64,000 nt of DNA, from NCBI RefSeq assembly GCF_900239495.1, contig NZ_OENE01000007.1:62001-126000 (forward strand). Direction: 5' to 3'. Shown here piece after piece: positions 44,176 to 53,043 of the stretch (positions within the stretch are counted from its first letter, which is position 1; every line of letters begins with the position of its first letter). The DNA comes from Tenacibaculum finnmarkense genomovar ulcerans (GTDB lineage Bacteria; Bacteroidota; Bacteroidia; Flavobacteriales; Flavobacteriaceae). The notes under the pieces are model-generated. The model worked only from the letters and a program-made list of their open reading frames with translations, was not told the DNA's origin and made no database searches. Both the position numbers and the translations under genes were made by a program.

Positions 44176-44577
44176 ATGTTTAGTAAAGAAAGTAAAAAAA
44201 CAAGCGAAGTTAAAGTTTCAGAAAGAAATGTTATTGGTAAAAATACACAAATAAAGGGTGATATTATTTCGGAAGGAGACTTTAGAATTGATGGAACTTT
44301 AGAAGGAACAATTAAAACCAACGGAAGGGTTATTATTGGCGAAGCAGGTTTTATTAAAGGAAAAATAGAGTGTGCAAATGCCGATATTGAAGGGAAATTT
44401 TCAGGTGAATTAGTCGTTTCAAACACCTTAACGGTAAAAACAGCAGCAAATATTAACGGTGATGTTATTATCGGTAAGCTTTCAGTAGAGCCAGGTGCGT
44501 CATTTAATGCAACTTGTGCAATGAAAGGATCGGTAAAAGAATTAAATAGCAATGGAAAAAAAGAAAAAACCGCTTAG
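44176..44577 (+). CDS. Bactofilin (polymer-forming cytoskeletal protein)
   Basis: A 133-residue bactofilin that self-assembles into filaments without nucleotide. The core is a right-handed beta-helix of hydrophobic repeats: VIGKNTQIKGDIISEGDFRIDGTLEGTI, GRVIIGEAGFIKG, ANADIEG, and later DVIIGKLSVEPGASFNA. Disordered basic ends flank it. Bactofilins position cell-envelope machines, which fits the sprE gene 12 bases upstream. The 3' end overlaps the AtpZ gene by 26 bases. Confidence 0.9.
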   Translation: MFSKESKKTSEVKVSERNVIGKNTQIKGDIISEGDFRIDGTLEGTIKTNGRVIIGEAGFIKGKIECANADIEGKFSGELVVSNTLTVKTAANINGDVIIGKLSVEPGASFNATCAMKGSVKELNSNGKKEKTA

Positions 44578-44767
44578 TAAGTACCTTCGCTTTACCGGTA
44601 TTGCTTTTCAAATGGGTTTGACTATTTATTTAGGAAATAAACTTGGCGAATGGTTAGACCTAAGGTATGCTAATGAAAATGAATTATATACTAAGGTGTG
44701 TACTTTGGTCGCTGTTTTTGGAGCGATGTTTTCGGTAATATCTCAAGTTTCAAAATTATCTAAATAA
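44552..44767 (+). CDS. atpZ: AtpZ/AtpI family protein
   Basis: A 71-residue membrane protein with two helices (LRFTGIAFQMGLTIYLGNKLGEWL and VCTLVAVFGAMFSVISQV), typical of AtpZ/AtpI assembly helpers of F-type ATP synthase. The start overlaps the bactofilin 3' end. It begins the set of ATP synthase genes, although the strong promoter lies later, before atpB. Confidence 0.8.
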   Translation: MEKKKKPLSKYLRFTGIAFQMGLTIYLGNKLGEWLDLRYANENELYTKVCTLVAVFGAMFSVISQVSKLSK

Positions 44768-44782
44768 ATATTTAAGTAAAAA

Positions 44783-45163
44783 ATGATTAAACGTATTTTG
44801 TATTTTATCGCCCTTATAATGTTATTATTTGCGGTGGGTTATGGTTCTCATAATGCTATTTTAAATATGCGTGGCGATGTCATATCATACTCCTTGTTTT
44901 CGGTGTACCTATTTCATGTAGTGGCTACAAGTATTATATATGCATTGTTTGAACTTCTTGCAAGTCAACTGCCAAACGAAGCAGGGTATGGCTATTTAGC
45001 ATCGATGCTTTTAAAGATCGGTTTTTTTGTGCTAATATTTCAAAAGGATGTATTTACAGGTGTACAGCTCAGTCAACCAGAAAAGGTTTCTTTAGTGATT
45101 CCTTTATTTTTATTTTTGATAACTGAAGCAATGGGTGTTTTTAAGTTGTTAAACAGTAAGTAG
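44783..45163 (+). CDS. Four-helix membrane protein upstream of atpB (DUF6168-like)
   Basis: A 126-residue protein with four hydrophobic segments: ILYFIALIMLLFAVGYG, SLFSVYLFHVVATSIIYALFELL, LASMLLKIGFFVLIF and VIPLFLFLITEAMGVFKLL. The position, between AtpZ and subunit a, is where many bacteria have AtpI (uncI); in Flavobacteriaceae this slot often carries a DUF6168 protein. Function may be in c-ring assembly or Mg2+ supply, by analogy only. Confidence 0.6.
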   Translation: MIKRILYFIALIMLLFAVGYGSHNAILNMRGDVISYSLFSVYLFHVVATSIIYALFELLASQLPNEAGYGYLASMLLKIGFFVLIFQKDVFTGVQLSQPEKVSLVIPLFLFLITEAMGVFKLLNSK

Positions 45164-45228
45164 TTCGCTTTTTTATGCCCACTTTTAACAGCATGTTAAA
45201 TTTGTATTAAAACTAAGACAGAAAACGG

Positions 45229-45259
45229 TTTGTAGTTTTGATTACAATATGTACCTTTG
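45229..45259 (+). promoter_or_regulatory. Promoter of atpBEFHAG
   Basis: TTTG at 45229-45232, a 19-base spacer and TACCTTTG at 45252-45259 match the Bacteroidota consensus exactly, giving a leader of about 40 bases before atpB. Confidence 0.8.
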
Positions 45260-45302
45260 CACGGAAATTTACAGACCTTAAACCTATATTCAAATTTAAG
45301 AT

Positions 45303-46496
45303 ATGATGATAGCAAAAAAATCTATCAAGTTTTTAACAATACTTGCATTAGTTTTTACATCATTTTCAGTATTCGCTGAAGGTGGAACTACTACTTTACA
45401 AGAAGGTGAGCATACAACTTCACCTAAAAGTGAACACACTGTATTGCAGGAAAATGAGCACATTATAGAACAAGATGGTGGCCGTGTAAACACAAAGGCT
45501 GAAATTGAAGCTTATAAAAAGCATCACTTAGCAGATTCGCACGATTTTAATTTATTTTCGTACACCAATGATCAAAATGAAAGAAAACACGTAGGAGTTC
45601 CTTTACCTACAATTGTTTGGACAAGTAAAGGTTTAAGAGCTTTTATGTCGTCAGCTTTTCATCATAATGATGATGGTCATGTAGTTGTGCCAGCAGATGG
45701 AGTAAAGTTAACTAAAATACACAGTAAAATATATGAGTTAAATGAAGGAGAAACAGCTGTTTCTTTTGATGAGGCTCACCATGCTACAAATGCTCATAAA
45801 GTATTGGATTTTTCTATAACAAAAAGTGTTGTAGGAATGCTTTTAGTAGGTTTGTTAATGATTTTTGGCTTTAGAGGATTAGCTAAAGGATACAAAAAAG
45901 GCGCAATACCAACTGGTTTTGCAAGAGTTTTAGAGCCTTTAGTATTATATGTTAGAGATGAAATAGCAAGACCAAATATTGGTGAAAAGCATTACCGTAA
46001 ATTTATGGGATTCTTATTAACTGTTTTCTTTTTTATCTGGGTTTCAAATTTATTAGGGTTAACTCCTTTAGGATTTAATATTACAGGACAATTAGCTGTA
46101 ACAGTTTGTTTGGCTCTTTTTACCTTTTTTATCGTACAGTTTTCAGCGAATAAAGACTATTGGAAACATATTTTTTGGATGCCAGGAGTTCCTGTAGCCA
46201 TGAAATTTATTTTAGCACCTATTGAGTTTTTAGGTATTTTAACCAAGCCTTTTTCATTATTTGTACGTTTATTTGCTAATATTACAGCAGGTCACTCAGT
46301 AGTAATGGGTATTGCCGCTTTAATGATTGTATTAAAAGCGAAGTTTGGAACAGCAGGTGCTACAGGTGTATCTGTATTTTTAACGTTGTTTTTAACGTTA
46401 ATTGAAGTGTTGGTAGCTTTCTTACAAGCTTATATCTTTACAATGTTATCTTCATTGTTTATTGGTATGGCAGTAGAAGAACATGAGCACCATTAA
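45303..46496 (+). CDS. atpB: F-type ATP synthase subunit a
   Basis: Membrane subunit forming the proton half-channels. At 397 residues it is about 130 longer than E. coli AtpB. The extension begins with a signal peptide (ending VFAEGG) and continues with a soluble, His/Glu-rich region up to about 165, a known trait of Bacteroidota subunit a. The core has LLGLTPLGFNITG and the essential Arg in SLFVRLFANITAGHSV, then LIEVLVAFLQAYIFTML. Two successive ATGs leave the start open by one residue. It leads the operon from a strong promoter. Confidence 0.95.
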   Translation: MMIAKKSIKFLTILALVFTSFSVFAEGGTTTLQEGEHTTSPKSEHTVLQENEHIIEQDGGRVNTKAEIEAYKKHHLADSHDFNLFSYTNDQNERKHVGVPLPTIVWTSKGLRAFMSSAFHHNDDGHVVVPADGVKLTKIHSKIYELNEGETAVSFDEAHHATNAHKVLDFSITKSVVGMLLVGLLMIFGFRGLAKGYKKGAIPTGFARVLEPLVLYVRDEIARPNIGEKHYRKFMGFLLTVFFFIWVSNLLGLTPLGFNITGQLAVTVCLALFTFFIVQFSANKDYWKHIFWMPGVPVAMKFILAPIEFLGILTKPFSLFVRLFANITAGHSVVMGIAALMIVLKAKFGTAGATGVSVFLTLFLTLIEVLVAFLQAYIFTMLSSLFIGMAVEEHEHH

Positions 46497-46523
46497 TAAA
46501 ATGAAATTTTTTGTTTAATTTAA

Positions 46524-46730
<207 letters not shown>

Positions 46731-46749
46731 TCTTCCAGAAATTAAAAAG

Positions 46750-46785
46750 AAACACTTTCTGCAACGATTGGTTGCAGAAGTGTTT
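46750..46785 (+). other. Hairpin between atpE and atpF
   Basis: AAACACTTTCTGCAAC pairs with GTTGCAGAAGTGTTT around a five-base loop with one bulged T, followed by TATTA. It lies inside the operon. It may stabilise the 3' end of an atpE transcript or partly terminate transcription. Confidence 0.75.
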
Positions 46786-46819
46786 TATTAAACAATAAAA
46801 AAATACAAAATAAATTAGT

Positions 46820-47317
46820 ATGGGAATTTTTAATGATTTTTCAATAGGATTATTTGTCATGCAGGCTTTTATCTTATTAATCTTAATTTTTTTAATGGTA
46901 AAATTTGCTTGGAAGCCTATTTTAACTGCCTTAAATGACAGAGAAGAGGGTATTCAAAATGCATTAGATCAGGCTGAAAATGCTCGTAAAGAAATGCAAA
47001 ATTTACAAGCTGATAACGATAGATTATTAAAAGAAGCACGTGCAGAAAGAGATGCAATGATGCAAGAAGCTCGTGATATTAAAGACAATATTGTAGCAGA
47101 AGCAAAAGAAGAAGCACAAGCGCAAACTTCTAGCATGATTGAAAATGCGAAAGCAACAATAAAACAAGAGCAACAAGCTGCTATTTCTGAATTAAAGAAA
47201 ACAGTAACTGATTTATCTTTAGATATCGCTCAGCAGTTAGTCAGAAAAGAGTTAACTTCACCAGCAGATCATTTAAAGCTAGTAGAAGGAATGTTAGAAG
47301 AGATTACTTTAAACTAA
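46820..47317 (+). CDS. atpF: F-type ATP synthase subunit b
   Basis: Peripheral-stalk subunit of 165 residues. One N-terminal membrane helix (FVMQAFILLILIFLMVKFAWKPI) is followed by a long charged coiled-coil (about 40-140) of Ala, Lys, Glu and Arg. The usual WKPI motif marks the end of the membrane part. It follows atpE after an 89-base gap with a hairpin, and precedes atpH by seven bases. Confidence 0.94.
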   Translation: MGIFNDFSIGLFVMQAFILLILIFLMVKFAWKPILTALNDREEGIQNALDQAENARKEMQNLQADNDRLLKEARAERDAMMQEARDIKDNIVAEAKEEAQAQTSSMIENAKATIKQEQQAAISELKKTVTDLSLDIAQQLVRKELTSPADHLKLVEGMLEEITLN

Positions 47318-47324
47318 TCAATCG

Positions 47325-47861
47325 ATGAAAGGAGCTAGACCAGCATTACGTTACGCAAAAGCAATATTAAATTTAGCTAAAGAAACTAATAAAGATTCTT
47401 TAGTAAACGATAATATGAAATTCATCGCAAGTACTATTGCAGAAAGTAGCGATTTAAACAGAATGCTTAAAAGCCCTGTAGTTAAAGCCACTGATAAACA
47501 AAAGGTTTTAGTTGCACTTTTTGGTGATAAAGTAGATGCTATCATAAAAGGTTTATTCAATTTATTAGAAGAGAATAAACGTATGATAATGTTAGAAGCT
47601 ATTGCAAAGCAATACGCTATTCTTTACGATGCCTATAAAGGGATACAGGTTGCTAAAGTTACTACCGCAGTAGTTTTAACAAAAGAGTTAGAAGATAAAA
47701 TACAAGCGAAAATTGTTTCTTTAACAGGAAATAGCGCAAGTATAGAAAATATAGTAAATCCGAATATTTTAGGAGGATTTATTTTACGTGTTGGAGATGT
47801 GCAGTATGATGCAAGTATTTCTAATCAATTCAAAGAGTTAAGAAGAGAATTTGACAATTAG
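47325..47861 (+). CDS. atpH: F-type ATP synthase subunit delta
   Basis: A 178-residue subunit joining the b stalk to the F1 head. The N-terminal helical bundle (RPALRYAKAILNLAKE..., AKPV-type ALFGDK and LLEENKR) and the C-terminal NPNILGGFILRVGDVQYDASISNQFKEL are diagnostic of AtpH. It sits seven bases after atpF and 43 before atpA. Confidence 0.94.
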   Translation: MKGARPALRYAKAILNLAKETNKDSLVNDNMKFIASTIAESSDLNRMLKSPVVKATDKQKVLVALFGDKVDAIIKGLFNLLEENKRMIMLEAIAKQYAILYDAYKGIQVAKVTTAVVLTKELEDKIQAKIVSLTGNSASIENIVNPNILGGFILRVGDVQYDASISNQFKELRREFDN

Positions 47862-47904
47862 TCAGTATATTCCACAAATTTAATTATACATCCAAAGCAA
47901 TAAG

Positions 47905-49485
47905 ATGGCAGGAATTAAACCAGCTGAAGTTTCAGCAATTTTAAAGGAACAATTAACAAACTTCGAGTCTAAAGCTTCATTAAATGAAGTAGGTACCGTA
48001 TTACAAGTAGGTGATGGTATTGCTCGTGTTTATGGTTTGTCTAATGTACAATATGGTGAATTAGTAGAATTCGATAACGGATTAGAAGGTATCGTATTAA
48101 ACTTAGAAGAAGATAATGCAGGTGTTGTATTATTAGGTGCTTCTACATCAGTAAGAGAAGGTTCTGTTGTAAAACGTACAGAACGTATTGCTTCTTTAAG
48201 AGCTGGAGAAGGTATTGTAGGACGTGTTGTAAATACTTTAGGTCAGCCAATTGATGGTAAAGGACCAATTGAAGGTACAACTTACCAAATGCCTTTAGAG
48301 CGTAGAGCTCCTGGGGTTATTTATCGTGAGCCTGTAACTGAACCAATGCAGACTGGTATCAAATCTATTGATGCAATGATTCCTGTAGGACGTGGTCAGC
48401 GTGAGTTAATTATTGGTGACCGTCAAACTGGTAAATCTACCGTAGCAATTGATACTATTTTAAATCAAAAAGAATTTTACGATGCTGGGAAACCAGTATA
48501 TTGTATATATGTTGCTATTGGTCAAAAAGCATCTACTGTAGCAGCAATTGCTAACATGTTAGAAGACAAAGGCGCAATGGCTTATACTACAATTGTAGCA
48601 GCAAATGCATCTGATCCTGCAGCAATGCAAGTATATGCACCATTTGCTGGAGCTGCAATTGGAGAATTTTTTAGAGATACCGGAAGACCAGCTTTAATTG
48701 TTTATGATGATTTATCTAAACAAGCAGTTGCATACCGTGAAATTTCTTTATTATTAAGAAGACCACCGGGACGTGAGGCATATCCTGGAGATGTATTTTA
48801 CTTACACTCTCGTTTATTAGAACGTGCTGCAAAGGTTATCAACGATGATAAAATTGCTAGTGAAATGAACGATTTACCAGATTCTTTAAGAGGAGTTGTA
48901 AAAGGTGGAGGTTCTTTAACTGCGTTGCCAATTATTGAAACACAAGCAGGAGATGTATCAGCATATATTCCTACAAACGTAATTTCGATTACCGATGGGC
49001 AAATTTTCTTAGATGGAGATTTATTTAACTCTGGTGTTCGTCCAGCAATTAACGTAGGTATTTCAGTATCTCGTGTTGGAGGTAACGCTCAGATTAAATC
49101 TATGAAAAAAGTATCGGGTACTTTAAAATTAGACCAAGCACAATTCCGTGAATTAGAAGCTTTTGCTAAGTTTGGTTCTGATTTAGATGCAGCTACTTTA
49201 AATGTAATTTCAAAAGGACAGCGTAATGTTGAAATTTTAAAGCAAGCACAAAACGATCCTTATACTGTTGAAGATCAGGTTTCTATTATTTATGCAGGTT
49301 CTAAAAACTTGTTAAAAGATGTACCGGTTAACAAAGTAAAAGAATTTGAAAAAGATTATATTCAGTATTTAAATGCTAAGCATAGAGATACTTTAAATAC
49401 TTTAAAAGCAGGTAAATTAACTGATGAAGTAACTGATACTTTAACAGCAGCTGCAAAAGAAATTTCAGCTAAATTTAAGGCTTAA
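47905..49485 (+). CDS. atpA: F-type ATP synthase subunit alpha
   Basis: A 526-residue non-catalytic nucleotide-binding F1 subunit. It has the P-loop [11 protein letters not shown] near 170, the arginine-finger region in [12 protein letters not shown], and the ATPase signature [10 protein letters not shown]. Alpha forms the hexamer with beta, whose gene (atpD) is not in this window; in Bacteroidota atpD and atpC sit in a separate locus. A hairpin with a T run follows its stop. Confidence 0.97.
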   Translation: MAGIKPAEVSAILKEQLTNFESKASLNEVGTVLQVGDGIARVYGLSNVQYGELVEFDNGLEGIVLNLEEDNAGVVLLGASTSVREGSVVKRTERIASLRAGEGIVGRVVNTLGQPIDGKGPIEGTTYQMPLERRAPGVIYREPVTEPMQTGIKSIDAMIPVGRGQRELIIGDRQTGKSTVAIDTILNQKEFYDAGKPVYCIYVAIGQKASTVAAIANMLEDKGAMAYTTIVAANASDPAAMQVYAPFAGAAIGEFFRDTGRPALIVYDDLSKQAVAYREISLLLRRPPGREAYPGDVFYLHSRLLERAAKVINDDKIASEMNDLPDSLRGVVKGGGSLTALPIIETQAGDVSAYIPTNVISITDGQIFLDGDLFNSGVRPAINVGISVSRVGGNAQIKSMKKVSGTLKLDQAQFRELEAFAKFGSDLDAATLNVISKGQRNVEILKQAQNDPYTVEDQVSIIYAGSKNLLKDVPVNKVKEFEKDYIQYLNAKHRDTLNTLKAGKLTDEVTDTLTAAAKEISAKFKA

Positions 49486-49501
49486 TAAAAGATATTAATA
49501 T

Positions 49502-49535
49502 AAAGTATTGAGTTTATTCTCAATACTTTATTTTT
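49502..49535 (+). terminator. Terminator-like hairpin between atpA and atpG
   Basis: AAAGTATTGAG pairs perfectly with CTCAATACTTT around a six-base loop and is followed by ATTTTT. It lies inside the operon, before atpG, so it should terminate only in part or process the message. Confidence 0.75.
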
Positions 49536-49554
49536 AACACTCAACACAATTCGT

Positions 49555-50415
49555 ATGGCGAATCTAAAAGAAATACGTAACAGAATTACTTCTATTAAAT
49601 CAACGATGCAGATTACCTCTGCCATGAAAATGGTATCGGCTGCAAAGTTAAAGAAAGCACAAGATGCAATTACGGCAATGCGCCCATATTCGTCTAAGCT
49701 TACTGAATTATTACAAAGCTTAAGTGCTACTTTAGATAGTGATGCTGGTGGAGTATATTCAACACAAAAAGAAGTGAAAAATGTATTACTAGTTGTAATT
49801 ACTTCAAACAGAGGTTTGTGTGGTGGTTTTAACTCTTCTATTGTTAAAAGAACAATAAAAGCTATTGATGAAAATTACAGTGATGTAGCTGTTGATTTAT
49901 TAACGATAGGTAAAAAAGGAGACGATATTTTAGCAAAACAGCATACGGTTATTGAAAACAGAAATGATATTTTTGATGATTTAACCTATGACAATGTTGC
50001 ACAAGTTGCACAGAAAATAATGGATTTATATGTAGCTGGTTCTTATCAAAAGATACAGCTTGTTTACAATCAATTTAAAAATGCAGCAACTCAAATTCCT
50101 CAATTAGAGCAATTTTTACCAATTGAGCCAATAGAAAGTGATGAAACTGTAACATTAGATTATGTTTTTGAACCTTCTAAAGAAGAGATTGTTTTAGAAT
50201 TGATTCCTAAGTCATTGAAAACACAATTATACAAAGCAATTCGTGATTCATTTGCATCAGAACACGGAGCTCGTATGACTGCAATGCACAAGGCAACTGA
50301 TAATGCAACTGAATTACGTGATGAGTTATTATTAACGTATAACAAAGCTCGTCAGGCAGCTATTACTAACGAAATTTTAGAAATTGTTGGTGGTGCAGAA
50401 GCATTAAATAACTAA
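49555..50415 (+). CDS. atpG: F-type ATP synthase subunit gamma
   Basis: Central-stalk subunit of 286 residues that rotates inside the alpha/beta hexamer. The N-terminal helix has IRNRITSIKSTMQITSAMKMVSA, and the C-terminus has RMTAMHKATDNA and YNKARQAAITNEILEIVGGAEAL, all family signatures. It ends the operon. The beta and epsilon genes that complete F1 are absent here. Confidence 0.96.
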   Translation: MANLKEIRNRITSIKSTMQITSAMKMVSAAKLKKAQDAITAMRPYSSKLTELLQSLSATLDSDAGGVYSTQKEVKNVLLVVITSNRGLCGGFNSSIVKRTIKAIDENYSDVAVDLLTIGKKGDDILAKQHTVIENRNDIFDDLTYDNVAQVAQKIMDLYVAGSYQKIQLVYNQFKNAATQIPQLEQFLPIEPIESDETVTLDYVFEPSKEEIVLELIPKSLKTQLYKAIRDSFASEHGARMTAMHKATDNATELRDELLLTYNKARQAAITNEILEIVGGAEALNN

Positions 50416-50463
50416 AAAATTATAGTTTTTATCAATTTAATTGATGAAAAATTAATGTATATA

Positions 50464-50498
50464 AAAAAAGCGAATCCATTTGGGTTCGCTTTTTTTTA
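50464..50498. terminator. Bidirectional terminator (atpG / dxs)
   Basis: AAAAAGCGAATCC pairs with GGGTTCGCTTTTT across a short loop between convergent genes, with A and T runs on both sides. Confidence 0.9.
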
Positions 50499-50505
50499 AT
50501 GAAGT

Positions 50506-52332
50506 TTAAACAGGTTCTAATAATTCTTCAATTTTTTCTTGAATACTTTTTGCATCAATATTTAATAAAACTTGTAATTCTTCTACCGTTCCGTGGTCGA
50601 TAAAATTATCAGGAATACCTAAAATATCAATACTCCCTTGGTAGTTTTCTTCAGATGCATATTCTAAAATGGCAGAACCAAATCCACCATTTACAGTTCC
50701 GTCTTCTAGGGTGATAATGCTATCAAAATCAGTAAAAATAGCAGCTAATAATTTTTTATCCAAAGGTTTTACAAAACGCATATCATAATGCGCTACACTA
50801 TTGCTATTTTCTAGTTTATTTATGGCTTCAAAAACAGTATCGGCAATTGTTCCTACCGATAATATTGCGACTTTATTTTTTAATTTTTCAAATGATTTTT
50901 TAGATGATTTTTCAAGGTGATTATTTAATTTTTTAAGGCAAACAGCTTTTCCTATTTGAATTTCTTCAAAAGGAAGTTGCCATTTTTCTAATTGACCTGT
51001 ACCTCTTGGATATCGAATTGCAATAGGATTTTTTAAACCTAATTGCGCCGTAAACATAATATTTCGAAGTTCAATTTCGTTACGAGGTGCAAAAATGATC
51101 ATATTTGGAATTAAGCGTAAATATGCCAAATCGAAAACTCCGTGATGCGTTGCACCGTCTTGCCCAACCAAACCTGCTCTGTCGATACAGAAAATAACAG
51201 GTAAATTTTGCAAGGCAACATCATGAATTATCTGGTCGAAAGAACGCTGTAAAAAGGTAGAATAAATAGCGCAAAACGGCATAATATTTTGAGTTGCCAT
51301 TCCTGCGGATAAAGTAACGGCATGCTGTTCGGCAATACCAACATCAAAAGTACGCTCAGGAAATTCGGCTAACATTCCATTTAAAGAACTTCCTGAAAGC
51401 ATTGCAGGTGTAATACCTACAATTTTTTTATTTTGATGCGCCAATTCAATTAATGTTTTTCCAAAAACATCTTGAAATTTAGTGAATTTACTTTTTTCTT
51501 TAGGGAATACATCGCCTGAAATTTTATCAAATTTTCCTGGAGCATGATATTTTACTTGGTCTTGTTCTGCCTGTCGCAAACCTTTTCCTTTGGTGGTAAT
51601 TATATGTAAAAATTTAGGTCCTTTAACATCTTTTAAACGGTTTAATTCTGATAAAAGTTCTTCAAAATTATGCCCATCAATAGGACCTGAATATTCAAAA
51701 TTTAAGGCTTCAAAAATATTATGTTGCTCAATATCCGACCTTGTCGATTTTATCCGTGTTAAATATCCTTTTAAAGCACCAACTGAAGGATCAATTCCAA
51801 TAGCATTATCATTTAAAATCACTAATAAATTAGCATCGGTATCGCCTGCATGATTCAAGGCTTCAAAAGCCATTCCGCTAGCAATAGAAGCATCGCCAAT
51901 AATAGCAATATGATGTTTATTACTTCCTTGTATTTTAGAGGCAATTGCCATTCCTAAAGCCGCTGAAATAGAAGTAGAAGAGTGTCCAACGCCAAAAGTA
52001 TCGTAAGCACTTTCGCTTCGTTTTGGGAAACCTGAAATACCGCCTAATTGTCGGTTACTATGAAAAACGTCTTTTCTGCCTGTTAAAATTTTATGCCCGT
52101 AGGCTTGATGCCCAACATCCCAAACTAATTGGTCGGTTGGTGTATCGAATACATAATGCAAGGCAATGGTAAGTTCAACAACACCTAAACTTGCGCCTAA
52201 ATGTCCTTCTTTTGTGGCGACAACATCAATAATAAATTCACGTAATTCTGTGGCTAATAATGGCAGTTTATTAGCAGATAATTTCCTTATATCCGAAGGA
52301 AAATTAATATTTTTTAACAGCTTTTTTGGCAT
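50506..52332 (-). CDS. dxs: 1-deoxy-D-xylulose-5-phosphate synthase
   Basis: First enzyme of the non-mevalonate isoprenoid route, condensing pyruvate and glyceraldehyde 3-phosphate with thiamine diphosphate. The 608-residue protein has the cofactor motif GDASIASGMAFEALN ending in NDN, an N-terminal DVGHQAYGHKILTGR, and the transketolase-type FCIDRAGLVGQDGATHHG. A TACATTTG element lies four bases from its ATG, implying a leaderless mRNA. It is divergent from rsmI across 39 bases. Confidence 0.96.
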   Translation of the reverse strand: MPKKLLKNINFPSDIRKLSANKLPLLATELREFIIDVVATKEGHLGASLGVVELTIALHYVFDTPTDQLVWDVGHQAYGHKILTGRKDVFHSNRQLGGISGFPKRSESAYDTFGVGHSSTSISAALGMAIASKIQGSNKHHIAIIGDASIASGMAFEALNHAGDTDANLLVILNDNAIGIDPSVGALKGYLTRIKSTRSDIEQHNIFEALNFEYSGPIDGHNFEELLSELNRLKDVKGPKFLHIITTKGKGLRQAEQDQVKYHAPGKFDKISGDVFPKEKSKFTKFQDVFGKTLIELAHQNKKIVGITPAMLSGSSLNGMLAEFPERTFDVGIAEQHAVTLSAGMATQNIMPFCAIYSTFLQRSFDQIIHDVALQNLPVIFCIDRAGLVGQDGATHHGVFDLAYLRLIPNMIIFAPRNEIELRNIMFTAQLGLKNPIAIRYPRGTGQLEKWQLPFEEIQIGKAVCLKKLNNHLEKSSKKSFEKLKNKVAILSVGTIADTVFEAINKLENSNSVAHYDMRFVKPLDKKLLAAIFTDFDSIITLEDGTVNGGFGSAILEYASEENYQGSIDILGIPDNFIDHGTVEELQVLLNIDAKSIQEKIEELLEPV

Positions 52333-52336
52333 AGCG

Positions 52337-52367
52337 CAAATGTACTAAAAACTTTGTTGTAGCTTTG
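52337..52367. promoter_or_regulatory. Two opposed -7 elements between dxs and rsmI
   Basis: Minus-strand TACATTTG (52337-52344) and plus-strand TAGCTTTG (52360-52367) both fit TAnnTTTG. Each ends four bases from the ATG of its gene, at 52332 and 52372, so both mRNAs would be leaderless. Confidence 0.5.
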
Positions 52368-52371
52368 CCGT

Positions 52372-53043
52372 ATGAGTAAATTGTATTTGGTACCAACCCC
52401 TATTGGAAATTTAGAAGATATTACGCTAAGAGCGCTTAGAATATTAAAAGAAGTCGATTTTATTTTGGCGGAAGACACGCGTACTAGTGGAAAATTGTTA
52501 AAACATTTTGAAATTGGAACACAAATGTATAGCCATCATATGCACAACGAGCATAAATCGGTCGATGGTGTTTTAAATCGCTTAAAAAATGGTGAAACCT
52601 GTGCCTTAATTTCTGATGCTGGAACTCCAGCTATTTCTGATCCTGGGTTTTTATTAACAAGAGCTTGTGTACAGCAAAATATTGAGGTAGAATGTTTGCC
52701 TGGTGCAACTGCTTTTGTGCCTGCTTTAGTAAATTCTGGTTTGCCAAATGATAAATTTGTTTTCGAAGGATTTTTACCTGTTAAAAAAGGAAGACAAACC
52801 CGTTTAACTTTTTTATCCGAAGAAAATAGAACCATGATTTTTTACGAAAGCCCTCATAAATTATTAAAAACATTAGCCCATTTTGGCGAATATTTTGGAC
52901 AAGACAGGCAAATATCAGTGTCTAGAGAATTGACAAAATTATTTGAAGAAACCAAGCGAGGAACAGTAGCAGAAGTGTTATCATATTATACTTTAAAACC
53001 CGCCAAAGGCGAAATTGTGATTGTTGTTGATGGTAAAAAATAA
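52372..53043 (+). CDS. rsmI: 16S rRNA (cytidine(1402)-2'-O)-methyltransferase
   Basis: A 223-residue SAM-dependent enzyme that methylates the 2'-OH of C1402 in 16S rRNA. The N-terminal LYLVPTPIGNLEDITLRAL, the EDTRTSGKLL segment, SDAGTPAISDPG and FVFEGFLP are RsmI hallmarks (tetrapyrrole methylase fold). It is shorter than E. coli RsmI (286), as it lacks the C-terminal domain. Its stop abuts the stop of the convergent membrane protein gene with no spacing. Confidence 0.94.
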   Translation: MSKLYLVPTPIGNLEDITLRALRILKEVDFILAEDTRTSGKLLKHFEIGTQMYSHHMHNEHKSVDGVLNRLKNGETCALISDAGTPAISDPGFLLTRACVQQNIEVECLPGATAFVPALVNSGLPNDKFVFEGFLPVKKGRQTRLTFLSEENRTMIFYESPHKLLKTLAHFGEYFGQDRQISVSRELTKLFEETKRGTVAEVLSYYTLKPAKGEIVIVVDGKK

